Assembly (NCBI GenBank): GCA_023443925.1
Contig: JAEZSL010000201.1
Span: 1-16,309 of the forward strand
Reading direction: 5' to 3'
From: Bacillota bacterium
Lineage (GTDB): Bacteria; Bacillota_A; Clostridia; Lachnospirales; Lachnospiraceae
DNA: 16,309 bases
This document shows positions 1 through 8,690 of the stretch, piece after piece (the first letter of the stretch is position 1; each line of letters opens with the position of its first letter). The position numbers and the translations under genes were made by a program. The notes under the pieces are model-generated. The model searched no databases and was not told the DNA's origin. It saw only the letters and a program-made list of their open reading frames with translations.

Positions 1-687
1 GACAGGCTGGATGTATATGAAGAGGAGGACAAGCTTATGGTTAAGGTAATTGACTATAAATCCGGTGCCACGGCTTTTGACCTCTTATCGGTTTATTATG
101 GTTTGCAGATACAGCTGGCGGTTTACATGAATGCGGCAATGGAGCTGATGGAACGGGAGAATCCCGGTAAATCCGTTATACCGGCCGGAATTCTTTATTA
201 CAATATTGATGATCCTTTTGTGGAAAAAAGCAGTCATGTGGAGGAAAGTATTCTTAAGGAATTAAAGCTGAATGGTATTGTTAACAGCAGCAAGGAGGTA
301 ATCCCGCATCTGGACAAGGAATTTTACAATGAAGGAGAAGGCTTAAGGCCTTCTGTTAAATCTGATATTATTCCGGTGGAGACCAATAAAGACGGTTATC
401 CCACCAAGCGTTCCAGTGTTGCAGGAGAAGAGAAACTAAAAGCTCTGGAGAAATACGTAAAGGATACGGTGTATCAGTACGGACGGAAGATAATGGAGGG
501 CAGTACGGATATTAAACCTTATCAGATGGGCAGGCGGCAGGCCTGTGATTACTGTATGTACCAGAGTGTCTGTGGATTTGATACCAAAGTGGAAGGTTTT
601 GCTTATAAAAATCTGGCCTCTTTATCCCCTGATGATGTCTGGGATAAGATAATAAACCGGAAAGCAGAAAAGAAAGAAGAAAAGTAA
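1..687 (+). CDS. addB: ATP-dependent nuclease subunit B, C-terminal part (5' end outside window)
   Basis: This is the C-terminal nuclease domain of AddB, partner of AddA in the AddAB helicase-nuclease that processes double-strand breaks for RecA-dependent repair. The frame is open from base 1, so the first in-window ATG (37) is internal and the true start lies outside. The RecB-type nuclease core is visible: DRLD at the very start, VIDYKSG (Asp codon 52, Lys codon 58), then a Q-x-x-x-Y element (Gln codon 112). Near the end is CDYCMYQSVC (Cys codons 544, 553, 571), the C-x2-C-x5-C that supplies three of the four ligands of the AddB iron-sulfur cluster. The fourth Cys would lie upstream of the window. 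The tail is very rich in Lys and Glu. addA starts 73 bases downstream, so the two form an operon. Identification is secure from the motifs and the adjacent addA. Confidence 0.95.
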   Translation, partial: DRLDVYEEEDKLMVKVIDYKSGATAFDLLSVYYGLQIQLAVYMNAAMELMERENPGKSVIPAGILYYNIDDPFVEKSSHVEESILKELKLNGIVNSSKEVIPHLDKEFYNEGEGLRPSVKSDIIPVETNKDGYPTKRSSVAGEEKLKALEKYVKDTVYQYGRKIMEGSTDIKPYQMGRRQACDYCMYQSVCGFDTKVEGFAYKNLASLSPDDVWDKIINRKAEKKEEK

Positions 688-760
688 GAAGAAAAGAAAG
701 ACGAAAAGGAATAGTTACATATTACCTAAAAGTTAACATAACAGGAAGGAGCGGAAACGA

Positions 761-3700
761 ATGCAGTGGACAGTGGAACAACAGAAAGTGATTGATTTAA
801 GAAACCGAAATATTCTGGTTTCGGCAGCAGCCGGTTCCGGTAAAACGGCAGTGCTGGTGGAGCGTATCATTTCTATGATTACGGAAGGGGACAAGCCTAT
901 TGACATTGACCGGCTGTTAATCGTTACCTTTACCAATGCGGCAGCAGCCGAGATGCGGGAGAGAATCGGGGCGGCCATTGAGAAAAAGCTTTCCGAAATG
1001 CCGGATAACCTGCATCTGCAAAAACAGGTTACCTTAATCCACAGTGCCCAGATTACCACCATTCACAGCTTCTGTCTGAATGTAATCCGGAATCATTTTA
1101 ACACTATCGATCTGGACCCTTCTTTTCGAATTGCGGAGGAAGCGGAGCTGACCCTGATCAAATCCGATGCGGTCAGTGATCTCTTAGAACGGTATTACGA
1201 AGAAGGAAGTGAAGAATTCTTAGACTTTATAGAAAGCTTTACTTCGGGGAAATCCGATGAAGCTGCGGAGGAGCTGATTCTGCGGCTTTATGAATTCTCC
1301 AGAAGTTATCCCTGGCCGGAGGAATGGCTGGAGGAAAAACAGAACACCTTTTCCGTGGAGGATATGGATGAGATGCACTCTTCCGGCTGGATGGGGGCAC
1401 TGCTTAAGTATCTAAAGTCAGTCTCCCAGGACCTGTTAGAGAGATGTCTGGAGGCAATCGGTATCTGTGAGGAAGCCGACGGACCCGGCGCCTATCTGAC
1501 GGCATTACAGAGTGATGAAAGCTTACTTAAGAACCTGGCGGAACTGGAGGCTTACGAGGATTACGGGAAGTTACTGCGTGAATTTACCTTTGCCAGACTG
1601 TCCGGAAAGAAAGAAGAAGGGGTAAGCGAGGCACAGAAAAACCGGGTAAAAGCCATACGTGAGGAAGTAAAGAAAGCAATTTCAGACCTGGTAAAGAATT
1701 ATTTCTTCCAGGAGCCTGAGGAGATGTTTCGGGATATGAAAGCCATGGGTAAGCCGGTAGAGGTATTAATTCGTTTATGCAGGGAGTTTTCTGAAGAGTA
1801 TGCAAAACGGAAAACCGATAAGAACATCGTGGATTTTAATGATCTGGAGCATTTCGCCTTGAATATATTGGTTCAAAAAAAGGAAGGACGTATCATTCCA
1901 AGCCCGGCTGCCGATGAACTTAGTGAGCATTATGCGGAAATTATGATTGATGAATACCAGGACAGCAACCTGGTACAGGAAACCATCCTGAACAGCATCA
2001 GCAAGGAACGGTTCGGAACCCCCAACCTGTTTATGGTAGGGGATGTAAAACAGAGTATTTACCGGTTCCGTCTGGCAAGACCTGAAATCTTTATGGAAAA
2101 GTACGATACCTATAGTCTAAAAGAGGATATCTACCAGAGAATCGATCTGCATAAGAACTTCCGGAGCAGAGAGGTGGTCCTTAACAGTATCAACTTTATC
2201 TTTGAGCAGATTATGACCAAAAAGCTGGGCAATATCTTATATGATGAGCAGGCGGCCCTTTATCCCGGTGCCGATTTTGGGACGGAAACCGAAGCGGTTT
2301 CTGCGGATACGGAAGTCATCCTGGTTTCGGTTGAACCGGTTAAAAAACTGACGGAAGAACCACAGGAAGGAAAGCAGACGGCGGATGAAGAAGAGCTTCC
2401 GGAAGCGGAGTACACCGCCAGAGAAATTGAAGCCAGGGCCATTGCGAAGCGGATGAAGGAATTGGCAGATCCGCAAACCGGACTTAGGATATACGATAAA
2501 ACGGAAAAAGGTTACCGCAGGGCCGTTTACGGGGATATGGTAATTTTACTCCGTACCATGAGCGGCTGGGCCGAGGTTTTTGCCGATACCCTGGCAGCAG
2601 AAGGAATAACGGCTCATACTGAGACCCAGTCCGGATATTTTTCCACCTTGGAGATACGGGCGGTTCTGAATCTGCTCCGGATAATTGATAACCCCAGGCA
2701 GGACATCCCTCTTACCGCAATTCTCCGGTCACCGGTAGTGGGCTTAAACAGCAATGAGCTGGCGCTGGTCCGTATCCCAAGAAGGCGTATCTCTATGTAT
2801 GAAGCTCTCCAGGAATATATTACAGAGAATTCGGATGAGTTATCTCAGAAGCTTAGCCATTTTTACGAACAACTAAACAGTTACCGGGATCTGGTGCATC
2901 ATATGTCCATTCATGAGCTAATCTTAAAGGTTCTGGAGGATACCGGCTACTATAATTTTATTACTGCCATGCCTGCCGGTGAAAAAAGACGGGCCAATGT
3001 GGACATGCTGGTAAAACGTGCGGTCCGTTTTGAAGGCAGCAGCTACAGCGGTCTGTTTCATTTTGTCAGGTATATGGAAAAGCTTCATAAGTATGATATT
3101 GATTTCGGGGAAGCGAAAATAGCCGGTGAGAACGGCGAAACCGTAAGAATTATGAGTATTCATAAAAGTAAAGGGCTTGAATTTCCTATTGTTTTTGTAG
3201 CCGGTCTTGGAAAGAATTTTAACAATCAGGATTCCAGGAGCAGTCTCTTAATCCATCCGGATCTGGGCATCGGAATTGATTATATTGATACAAGTTTAAG
3301 GATTAAAGCGCCTACTTTAGTTAAAAAAGTAATTCAAAAGGAATTGGTTCTGGAAAACCTGGGTGAAGAACTGCGGGTGCTTTATGTAGCCCTGACCAGG
3401 GCCAAGGAAAAACTGATTCTCACCGGAGGAGTAAAGGATTCGGTAAAACTCCTCACCAAATGGAATGGTGTCTGCAGGCAGAAAGCAAAGCCCCTTACGT
3501 TTTACCAGTTAAGCAGCGCCGCATTCCCTCTGGATTGGCTTATACCTTCACTCATGCGTTACCGGGGCTTTCAGGATGTTTTAAAAGACCTGGGGATAAG
3601 GCAGGATGAGACCAGTCCGATTTACAGTGCCTCCGCCAATATAACCTTTAAGCAATACTCTTACGAAGAGGCGGCGGAGCTTGAATATCTGGAACAGATT

Positions 3701-4486
3701 GTGGATCATGTGAATCAGGAGGATTTAATAACCTGGGACAGGGAAGCTGTTTATCATGAGGAATTCAGGGAGGCAATCAGAACCTATATGGATTATGAAT
3801 ACCCCTACCAGATTGAGACCGGAATTCATACAAAGCTTACCGTATCGGAACTTAAGCGTCTTGGTCAGTATGAGGCGGAAGATTTTATTGCTCCGGTAAA
3901 AGACAGGCCGGGAAAGGATAAGGATTGCAGAGTACCTGTTTTTGCCGGCGGAGGAGAAAGCCGCAGCGGAGCGGATCTGGGAACACGGTATCATACGGTC
4001 TTGGAAGCAATGGATTTACTTCGGATTCAAACGCTGGAGGAGCTTTCCGAACTTCTTAATGACCTGCTTAGCCGTGGAAAATTAAACGATGGGGATGTAA
4101 AGGCTCTGGACGTAAATAAATTATACCGTTTTATTAAGAGCAGTACGGCGGACCGGATGAGGAAAGCCGCGGAGTCAGACTGTCTTTATAAAGAACGGCA
4201 GTTTATCATGGGTGTCAAAGCCAATGAAATTAACAGGAATCTAAAGAGTGAAGAACCGGTTCTGGTTCAGGGTGTAATTGATGTGTACTTTGAAGAAGAA
4301 GGGGAATGGGTACTGCTGGATTACAAAACCGATGCGGTGTACGGCGAAGGAGCAGAGGACCTGCTGATGAAACGGTACCGCGTACAGCTGGATTATTACC
4401 AGAAAGCTCTGGAACAATTGACCGGGAAAAGAGTAAAGGAGAGAATGATCTACTCCTTCGGCCTGAATAAGGCTATACCTATATAA
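761..4486 (+). CDS. addA: ATP-dependent helicase/nuclease subunit A
   Basis: AddA is the 3'-5' SF1 (UvrD/RecB-like) helicase and nuclease subunit of AddAB, acting on duplex ends to make recombinogenic 3' tails. The full 1241 residues match the family's usual size. Helicase motifs run in order: Walker A SAAAGSGKTA (residues 21-30), motif Ia TFTNAAAAEM, Walker B MIDEYQDSN, motif III VGDVKQSIYRFR, motif IV LHKNFRS, motif V MSIHKSKGLEF and motif VI LYVALTRAKE. The C-terminal nuclease shows GTRYH (1074-1078), GVIDVYF, LLDYKTD (Asp1187, Lys1189) and QLDYYQKAL, so both ATPase and nuclease sites look intact. An AGGAAGGAG ribosome binding site at 743-751 is well spaced from the ATG at 761. There is no promoter-like sequence in the 73-base gap after addB, so co-transcription is expected. 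A hairpin terminator follows at about 4599. Confidence 0.98.
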   Translation: MQWTVEQQKVIDLRNRNILVSAAAGSGKTAVLVERIISMITEGDKPIDIDRLLIVTFTNAAAAEMRERIGAAIEKKLSEMPDNLHLQKQVTLIHSAQITTIHSFCLNVIRNHFNTIDLDPSFRIAEEAELTLIKSDAVSDLLERYYEEGSEEFLDFIESFTSGKSDEAAEELILRLYEFSRSYPWPEEWLEEKQNTFSVEDMDEMHSSGWMGALLKYLKSVSQDLLERCLEAIGICEEADGPGAYLTALQSDESLLKNLAELEAYEDYGKLLREFTFARLSGKKEEGVSEAQKNRVKAIREEVKKAISDLVKNYFFQEPEEMFRDMKAMGKPVEVLIRLCREFSEEYAKRKTDKNIVDFNDLEHFALNILVQKKEGRIIPSPAADELSEHYAEIMIDEYQDSNLVQETILNSISKERFGTPNLFMVGDVKQSIYRFRLARPEIFMEKYDTYSLKEDIYQRIDLHKNFRSREVVLNSINFIFEQIMTKKLGNILYDEQAALYPGADFGTETEAVSADTEVILVSVEPVKKLTEEPQEGKQTADEEELPEAEYTAREIEARAIAKRMKELADPQTGLRIYDKTEKGYRRAVYGDMVILLRTMSGWAEVFADTLAAEGITAHTETQSGYFSTLEIRAVLNLLRIIDNPRQDIPLTAILRSPVVGLNSNELALVRIPRRRISMYEALQEYITENSDELSQKLSHFYEQLNSYRDLVHHMSIHELILKVLEDTGYYNFITAMPAGEKRRANVDMLVKRAVRFEGSSYSGLFHFVRYMEKLHKYDIDFGEAKIAGENGETVRIMSIHKSKGLEFPIVFVAGLGKNFNNQDSRSSLLIHPDLGIGIDYIDTSLRIKAPTLVKKVIQKELVLENLGEELRVLYVALTRAKEKLILTGGVKDSVKLLTKWNGVCRQKAKPLTFYQLSSAAFPLDWLIPSLMRYRGFQDVLKDLGIRQDETSPIYSASANITFKQYSYEEAAELEYLEQIVDHVNQEDLITWDREAVYHEEFREAIRTYMDYEYPYQIETGIHTKLTVSELKRLGQYEAEDFIAPVKDRPGKDKDCRVPVFAGGGESRSGADLGTRYHTVLEAMDLLRIQTLEELSELLNDLLSRGKLNDGDVKALDVNKLYRFIKSSTADRMRKAAESDCLYKERQFIMGVKANEINRNLKSEEPVLVQGVIDVYFEEEGEWVLLDYKTDAVYGEGAEDLLMKRYRVQLDYYQKALEQLTGKRVKERMIYSFGLNKAIPI

Positions 4487-4598
4487 ATAGCATACCTTCA
4501 AAACTTCTTTCTATATTATTTATGGAGTTGTAAGGTTACCCCTCCCCGGCTAAGAATATGGCTTTATATTTCATGAATTTAATTTAAGTAACGTAAAT

Positions 4599-4640
4599 TA
4601 ACGGCTGCATACTCACTCTTGCAGCCGTTTGCTTATACTT
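4599..4640 (+). terminator. Rho-independent terminator of addBA
   Basis: A perfect 10-bp stem pairs AACGGCTGCA (4600-4609) with TGCAGCCGTT (4620-4629) around a 10-base loop. A T-rich run ending in TTTT follows. It lies 113 bases after the addA stop, so it ends the recombination operon. Confidence 0.85.
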
Positions 4641-4955
4641 TTCACATAATGTCTGGGAAACATAAAATCATACCCCGCCAGGAGAGGATAACTATAAATT
4701 TGAGTCAGCCCTATAAAAGCAGTGAATGGATTACAAATTCGACAAAAAATGCTATAAAAATGTCTTCGAGTTGATGTTTTTGCAGCCTCTGATGAATATA
4801 TATTCATTATCTTTTGTGTAAATCTTAAAATCAAAAACCCATAAAAAACCAAGAAAAATCCACTGTTTTCCAGAAATATAACCATATTTTGTTAGCTTTT
4901 ATTTTCTTAGGCGAAATGTACTATATGTTCAAAATAAGATAATTTGTAGAAAAAC

Positions 4956-4985
4956 ATTTTATTTTGGAATATTATGTGATATAAT
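4956..4985 (+). promoter_or_regulatory. Putative sigma-A promoter of the receptor gene
   Basis: A perfect TATAAT (4980-4985) has only a weak T-rich -35 region about 17 bases upstream (near 4957-4962). A start near 4992 would give a leader of about 145 bases that contains the inverted repeats at 5000-5088. No sigma-D flagellar-type promoter was seen. Confidence 0.45.
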
Positions 4986-4999
4986 TGTATACAAGTTAG

Positions 5000-5088
5000 A
5001 CAAAATACATAATGAGGGGTATATTAATTTGTTGAAAATGCTTTGCTCAACCCCATAAGTTGCTCATTAAGCAATTTTATGTATTTGT
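5000..5088 (+). promoter_or_regulatory. Structured 5' leader of the receptor mRNA (possible cis-regulatory RNA)
   Basis: Nested complementary segments are visible. The outer arms are 5000-5012 with 5077-5088 (12 pairs, one bulged A). Next inside are TAATGAG (5010-5016) with CTCATTA (5063-5069), then GGGGT (5016-5020) with ACCCC (5050-5054), then GTTGA (5031-5035) with TCAAC (5047-5051). A competing small hairpin, TTGCT (5060-5064) with AGCAA (5070-5074) followed by TTTT, shares bases with the second pairing. Mutually exclusive folds of this kind are typical of cis-acting leaders, but I match it to no known riboswitch class. AT-rich sequence also forms such pairs by chance. Confidence 0.35.
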
Positions 5089-5137
5089 TTTATAACAGAC
5101 AAAAATATGACCTACCAAGGGGATGCAGGAGGATCAC

Positions 5138-7369
5138 ATGAAAAAAGAGACGGATTCATTAATGGGGACCGACAACAAAAAAAAATTAAACGATTTTATG
5201 AAAGCTGAAAAAAAGAAAGAAACATTGGAAGCAAAAGCAAAGCGAAAAATTGATAAGGAAAAGAAAAAGGCGGATAAAAGATCGGAAGCGGTGAGGGAAA
5301 AGAAGCAACAGGTGACCGATGAGCTGAAGGAAAAGAAAAAAATCTGGGAGCAGTTTAAGGGAATACGGATGAAGATTATGGCAGCCTTTTTCATACCGGT
5401 AATCTTACTGGCTGTGTTCGGGGTGGTTTCTTATCAGACCTCTTCCAAAGCCATTATTACCAACTATGAAAAAAGTACGACAGACACCTTGAATGCGGTA
5501 AGTAAATACCTGAATCTCGGCTTAAGTTCAATTACTGATAAGGCAATTGAATTTTCACTGAGCAATTCCGTGGAAGACTATTATAGAAGAGTGAATACAC
5601 AGGACACTCTGGATAATGTGACTGCGCTCAGACAGCTGCAGGAAGAAACCATCGTTATCAGGGAAACCAATAGTTTTATTAATGCCATACATATCATGGC
5701 TGAGGTAGGAAATCCTATTTCAACGGTAGGAACAGCACCAAAGGATTTATTTGCAAAATATACTGCCACGGATGAGGCAAAAAGTCTGATGGATAAGCCT
5801 TCCAGGAACGTATGGATTGGTTCCCATGATGCCATAGATACCGAACTTAAGATCAATAAAGATGATTATGCCATGGCTTTGGTCAATAAATTATCTTTTA
5901 GCAGCGGTCTTATCATCATGGACGTATCCATGGACGAAATCATGAACGTACTTACCGACATAGATGTAGCGGAAGGAAGTATTGTAGGCTTTGTTACCGG
6001 AGACGGAAGAGAAGCTTTGACAGATCCGGAACTAAAAGATGTATTCGCCAGTTCCAATTTCTATCAGGCTGCGGTAGATGCTGAAGATGCCACCGGATTC
6101 TCTTATCAGGATTACAATGGAGAAAGTTATCTTTATCTCTACAGCAAAGTCGGAAACTCCGGTGCAATGGTTTGTGCTCTTGTACCAAAATCCGAAATCT
6201 TGAAACAGCCAAGTGCCATTAAGGATCTTAGTATTGTATTTATAAGCTTTGCATGTCTTATAGCTGTTATACTGGGAACTATGATTGCAGGCGGAATCGG
6301 AAATGCCATCAACAAACTTGTAAAATCCATATCCCTTGCGGCACGTGGAGACTTAACTGCTAAATTTAGTACCAAACGTAAGGATGAGTTTAGAGTACTT
6401 TCCGACGGTCTTTCCGACATGACGGCGGGTATGAGCAACCTGATCGGCGAAGTTGCGGGGGTTGGTCTTAAGGTAACGGAATCGGCTGATATATTATCCG
6501 TAACAAGTGAGAAGATTCTGAGTGCTACCAAAGATATCTCCTTTACCATTGATGAAATTGAAAAAGGTGTGGTTCAGCAGGCGGAAGATACGGAACACTG
6601 CCTGGGACAGATGGCAAACCTTTCGGAAAAAATCAATCAGGTATACAGCAGTACTTATGAAATTGAACGGATTGCTAACAATACAAAAGGTATCGTTGGT
6701 GACGGTTTAGTTATTATAGATGAGCTGAACAGCAAATCGAAGGATACAACCAATGTAACTCAGCTGGTAATAAAAGATATTGAAGCTCTGGAGGAACAGT
6801 CACATAATATCGGTAATTTTGTAGGTATTATTAATGAAATCGCTTCCCAGACCAATCTGCTATCCCTTAATGCATCCATTGAAGCTGCCAGAGCAGGGGA
6901 TGCCGGTCGTGGTTTTGCGGTTGTTGCCGATGAAATCCGTAAATTGGCTGATCAGTCCATCCAGGCTGCAAGCCAGATTCAAGGTATCGTAACGGCAATC
7001 CAGAATAAAACCCAGGGCACTGTGGTATCGGCAAGACAAGCGGAAAACATTGTAGAATCCCAGACAGAATCTTTAAATAAGACCATCAAGGTATTCGAAG
7101 ATATTAACAACCATGTAGGCAATCTTGTTACCAACCTGGATAATATTTCAATTGGTATAAAGGGTATTGAAACGGCGAAAGAAGTCAGCATGGATGCAAT
7201 CCGTAATATTTCAGCGGTAGCCCAGCAGACAGCAGCAGCCTCCGAAGAGGTTAGTGCAACGGCCAACGGCCAGATCGGTTCTGTTGAAAATCTCAGCCAG
7301 TCAGCCATGGAACTTGCCGGCGATGCTAAAAAATTAGAGCAGGCTATTAATTTATTTAAAATTAATTAA
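5138..7369 (+). CDS. Methyl-accepting chemotaxis protein with lysine-rich N-terminal extension
   Basis: A membrane chemoreceptor expected to signal through CheA/CheW to the flagella; its ligand is unknown. I chose the ATG at 5138 because AGGAGG (5127-5132) sits 5 bases before it. The upstream in-frame ATG at 5123 would include that site and has no spacing of its own. The 743 residues run as follows: a cytoplasmic, highly charged Lys/Glu-rich and probably coiled-coil segment (about 1-78), membrane segment 1 (about 79-99), an extracellular, probably Cache-type sensor domain (about 100-360), membrane segment 2 (about 365-389), HAMP (about 390-442), and a long signalling coiled coil. The hallmark tip contains [19 protein letters not shown] from residue 567, then [15 protein letters not shown]. 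The N-terminal extension is unusual: most such receptors begin within a few residues of the first membrane helix. It appears to be transcribed alone from its own promoter. Confidence 0.93.
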   Translation: MKKETDSLMGTDNKKKLNDFMKAEKKKETLEAKAKRKIDKEKKKADKRSEAVREKKQQVTDELKEKKKIWEQFKGIRMKIMAAFFIPVILLAVFGVVSYQTSSKAIITNYEKSTTDTLNAVSKYLNLGLSSITDKAIEFSLSNSVEDYYRRVNTQDTLDNVTALRQLQEETIVIRETNSFINAIHIMAEVGNPISTVGTAPKDLFAKYTATDEAKSLMDKPSRNVWIGSHDAIDTELKINKDDYAMALVNKLSFSSGLIIMDVSMDEIMNVLTDIDVAEGSIVGFVTGDGREALTDPELKDVFASSNFYQAAVDAEDATGFSYQDYNGESYLYLYSKVGNSGAMVCALVPKSEILKQPSAIKDLSIVFISFACLIAVILGTMIAGGIGNAINKLVKSISLAARGDLTAKFSTKRKDEFRVLSDGLSDMTAGMSNLIGEVAGVGLKVTESADILSVTSEKILSATKDISFTIDEIEKGVVQQAEDTEHCLGQMANLSEKINQVYSSTYEIERIANNTKGIVGDGLVIIDELNSKSKDTTNVTQLVIKDIEALEEQSHNIGNFVGIINEIASQTNLLSLNASIEAARAGDAGRGFAVVADEIRKLADQSIQAASQIQGIVTAIQNKTQGTVVSARQAENIVESQTESLNKTIKVFEDINNHVGNLVTNLDNISIGIKGIETAKEVSMDAIRNISAVAQQTAAASEEVSATANGQIGSVENLSQSAMELAGDAKKLEQAINLFKIN

Positions 7370-7424
7370 GGGCTAAGGTATGAAATAAAAAGATCAAGGC
7401 TACACTTTATATAGAATATTAAAC

Positions 7425-7480
7425 GGGGACTGTTTCACTACGAGAGATAAATTGTATTGAAAACAGTCCCTTGTTAAAAT
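7425..7480 (+). terminator. Stem-loop downstream of the receptor gene
   Basis: A 10-bp perfect stem pairs GGGACTGTTT (7426-7435) with AAACAGTCCC (7461-7470) around a 25-base loop. It follows the receptor stop by 56 bases. The trailing TTGTTAAAAT is only weakly T-rich, and it doubles as the possible -35 box of the next gene. It is probably a terminator, but an inefficient one is possible. Confidence 0.55.
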
Positions 7481-7498
7481 CTAGAAAGGGTGTATAAT
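7471..7498 (+). promoter_or_regulatory. Promoter-like sequence immediately before the spore-protein gene
   Basis: TTGTTA (7471-7476) lies 16 bases from a perfect TATAAT (7493-7498). If used, transcription would begin at about 7505, exactly at the ATG of the next gene, giving a leaderless mRNA. Spore-protein genes of this type are normally read by the forespore factor sigma-G. A GAATA at 7414-7418 followed by CACTACG from 7436 is at best a weak match to that consensus. Confidence 0.4.
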
Positions 7499-7504
7499 TA
7501 TAGT

Positions 7505-7720
7505 ATGAGCACAAAAAAATCAAAACAGGAAAATATAGATTTGCAGGATTTAAAACCTGATGAAAAGTTAAAATATGAAATCGCAACGGAGCTTGGACTT
7601 TTGGACAAAGTAATGAGCAGCGGGTGGAAATCCCTGTCGGCCAAGGAAACCGGCCGTATTGGCGGGATAATGACGAAAAGAAAAAAGCAGATGCAGATGG
7701 AGGCGATGAATAAATCATAA
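7505..7720 (+). CDS. Small acid-soluble spore protein, alpha/beta type (minor variant)
   Basis: A 71-residue protein of the family that coats and protects DNA in dormant spores. The evidence is KLKYEIATELGLLDK (residues 21-35), which carries the E-I-A site cut by germination protease GPR (Glu25-Ile26), and ETGRIGGIMTKRKK (residues 48-61), the conserved second DNA-binding helix region. The central GW pair (40-41) matches clostridial minor variants. The ATG at 7505 is preferred over a GTG at 7490, since AGAAAGGGTG (7483-7492) could serve as a slightly distant ribosome binding site for 7505 but would abut or overlap 7490. The stop overlaps the next ATG by one base (TAATG), so translation of the lipid kinase is probably coupled. 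It shows that the host is an endospore former. Confidence 0.85.
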   Translation: MSTKKSKQENIDLQDLKPDEKLKYEIATELGLLDKVMSSGWKSLSAKETGRIGGIMTKRKKQMQMEAMNKS

Positions 7721-8628
7721 TGAAAAAGAAGCTTTTATTTATCTATAATCCACATGCCGGGAAAAGCAAAATTAAAAACTGGTTGTCAAGTATTGTTGAG
7801 CTCTTCGTTAGAAGTAATTACGAAGTGGTAATATATTCAACCGCCGGCAGAAAGGATGCAAAAAAGATAGTTATGGACTGCCTAAGCCGTGAGGAGTATG
7901 ATCTGGTTGTTTGCTCCGGCGGCGACGGCACCTTAAATGAAGTGATAAGCGGAATTATGCACAGCGAGCAGAAGCCCTGTATCGGATATATTCCATCCGG
8001 TACTACCAATGATTTCGGCTATAATCTGAAACTGCCTAAAAATCTGCCAAAAGCAGCCAAGGCGGTTCTAAGCGGAGAAGCATTTCCTTGTGATATCGGA
8101 ATTATGAACGGCGAATACTTTACATATACTGCCGCGTTTGGACTGTTTACCGATGCATCTTATGAGACGCCTCAGACTAGCAAGAATATGTTAGGCAAGC
8201 TGGCATATATACTGGAAGGTGTAAAGCGTTTACCCAATTGGAAATCCTATCATATGGAAATAACCTGTGGTGATAATGTTATTAATGACAATTTTATATA
8301 CGGGATGGTGACCAATTCCATATCCGTCGGCGGTATAAAAGGTCTGACAGGTAAGGACGTCCAACTGGATGACGGTCAGTTTGAAGGTATATTTATTAAA
8401 ATGCCGCAGAATGTACTGGATTTCCAGGCAATCATTAATGATCTCTTAAAAGGCAACCTGCACAGTGACCATATTTATTCCTTTCCGGTTAAGGAAATTC
8501 TTCTGGTATCGGAGGAAACAGTGCCCTGGTCCCTTGACGGCGAATTCGGAGGCGAATTCCAGACAGTTAATATAGCCAACTTACAGCAGGCAATAAAAAT
8601 TATCCGGAATAAGGATGAGATTGTGTAA
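7720..8628 (+). CDS. YegS/BmrU-family lipid (diacylglycerol-type) kinase
   Basis: A 302-residue soluble kinase of the DAGK catalytic family, which phosphorylates diacylglycerol or a related lipid at the inner membrane face using ATP. Visible family motifs are YNPHAGK near residues 9-15, the nucleotide-binding loop SGGDGTLNEV with GGDGT at residues 67-71, IPSGTTNDFGYNL, and WSLDGE near the C-terminus. The length is typical. The start overlaps the spore-protein stop by one base. A GGAGG within the upstream gene (7698-7702) is rather far away, which suggests translational coupling. The exact lipid substrate cannot be read from sequence; family members include DgkB and the undecaprenol-independent YegS. 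Pairing with a spore-protein gene hints at sporulation-stage expression, which is an inference. Confidence 0.9.
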   Translation: MKKKLLFIYNPHAGKSKIKNWLSSIVELFVRSNYEVVIYSTAGRKDAKKIVMDCLSREEYDLVVCSGGDGTLNEVISGIMHSEQKPCIGYIPSGTTNDFGYNLKLPKNLPKAAKAVLSGEAFPCDIGIMNGEYFTYTAAFGLFTDASYETPQTSKNMLGKLAYILEGVKRLPNWKSYHMEITCGDNVINDNFIYGMVTNSISVGGIKGLTGKDVQLDDGQFEGIFIKMPQNVLDFQAIINDLLKGNLHSDHIYSFPVKEILLVSEETVPWSLDGEFGGEFQTVNIANLQQAIKIIRNKDEIV

Positions 8629-8690
8629 GAATAAGATTATATAAATAACAGAATTATATATAAACGGTTGAATTACTTTTAGTATCTGAA

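Larger units (their letters stand above)
4487..5137 (+). other. AT-rich intergenic region between addA and the receptor gene
   Basis: The 651-base gap holds the addBA terminator (about 4600), a strong -10 box (4980-4985) and a self-complementary leader (5000-5088). The stretch 4641-4950 is AT-rich and shows no gene, RNA or repeat that I can support. An open frame on the minus strand (4613-4885) has no ribosome binding site and overlaps the terminator. I see no cyclic-di-GMP riboswitch consensus, although such elements often precede clostridial chemotaxis genes. Confidence 0.6.

Noticed and set aside
4613..4885. Minus-strand open frame of 90 codons in the addA-receptor gap
   Set aside because: It has no ribosome binding site, its low-complexity hydrophobic translation resembles no family, and its end overlaps the addBA terminator.
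5123..5137. Upstream ATG as start of the receptor gene
   Set aside because: It would place the AGGAGG ribosome binding site inside the coding region and has no spaced site of its own.
4641..5137. Cyclic-di-GMP riboswitch upstream of the receptor gene
   Set aside because: I searched by eye for the class I and class II core sequences and found neither.
6139..6549. Minus-strand open frame of 136 codons inside the receptor gene
   Set aside because: It lies wholly antisense within the HAMP/signalling region, which is clearly coding on the plus strand; its long length reflects the codon use of that gene.
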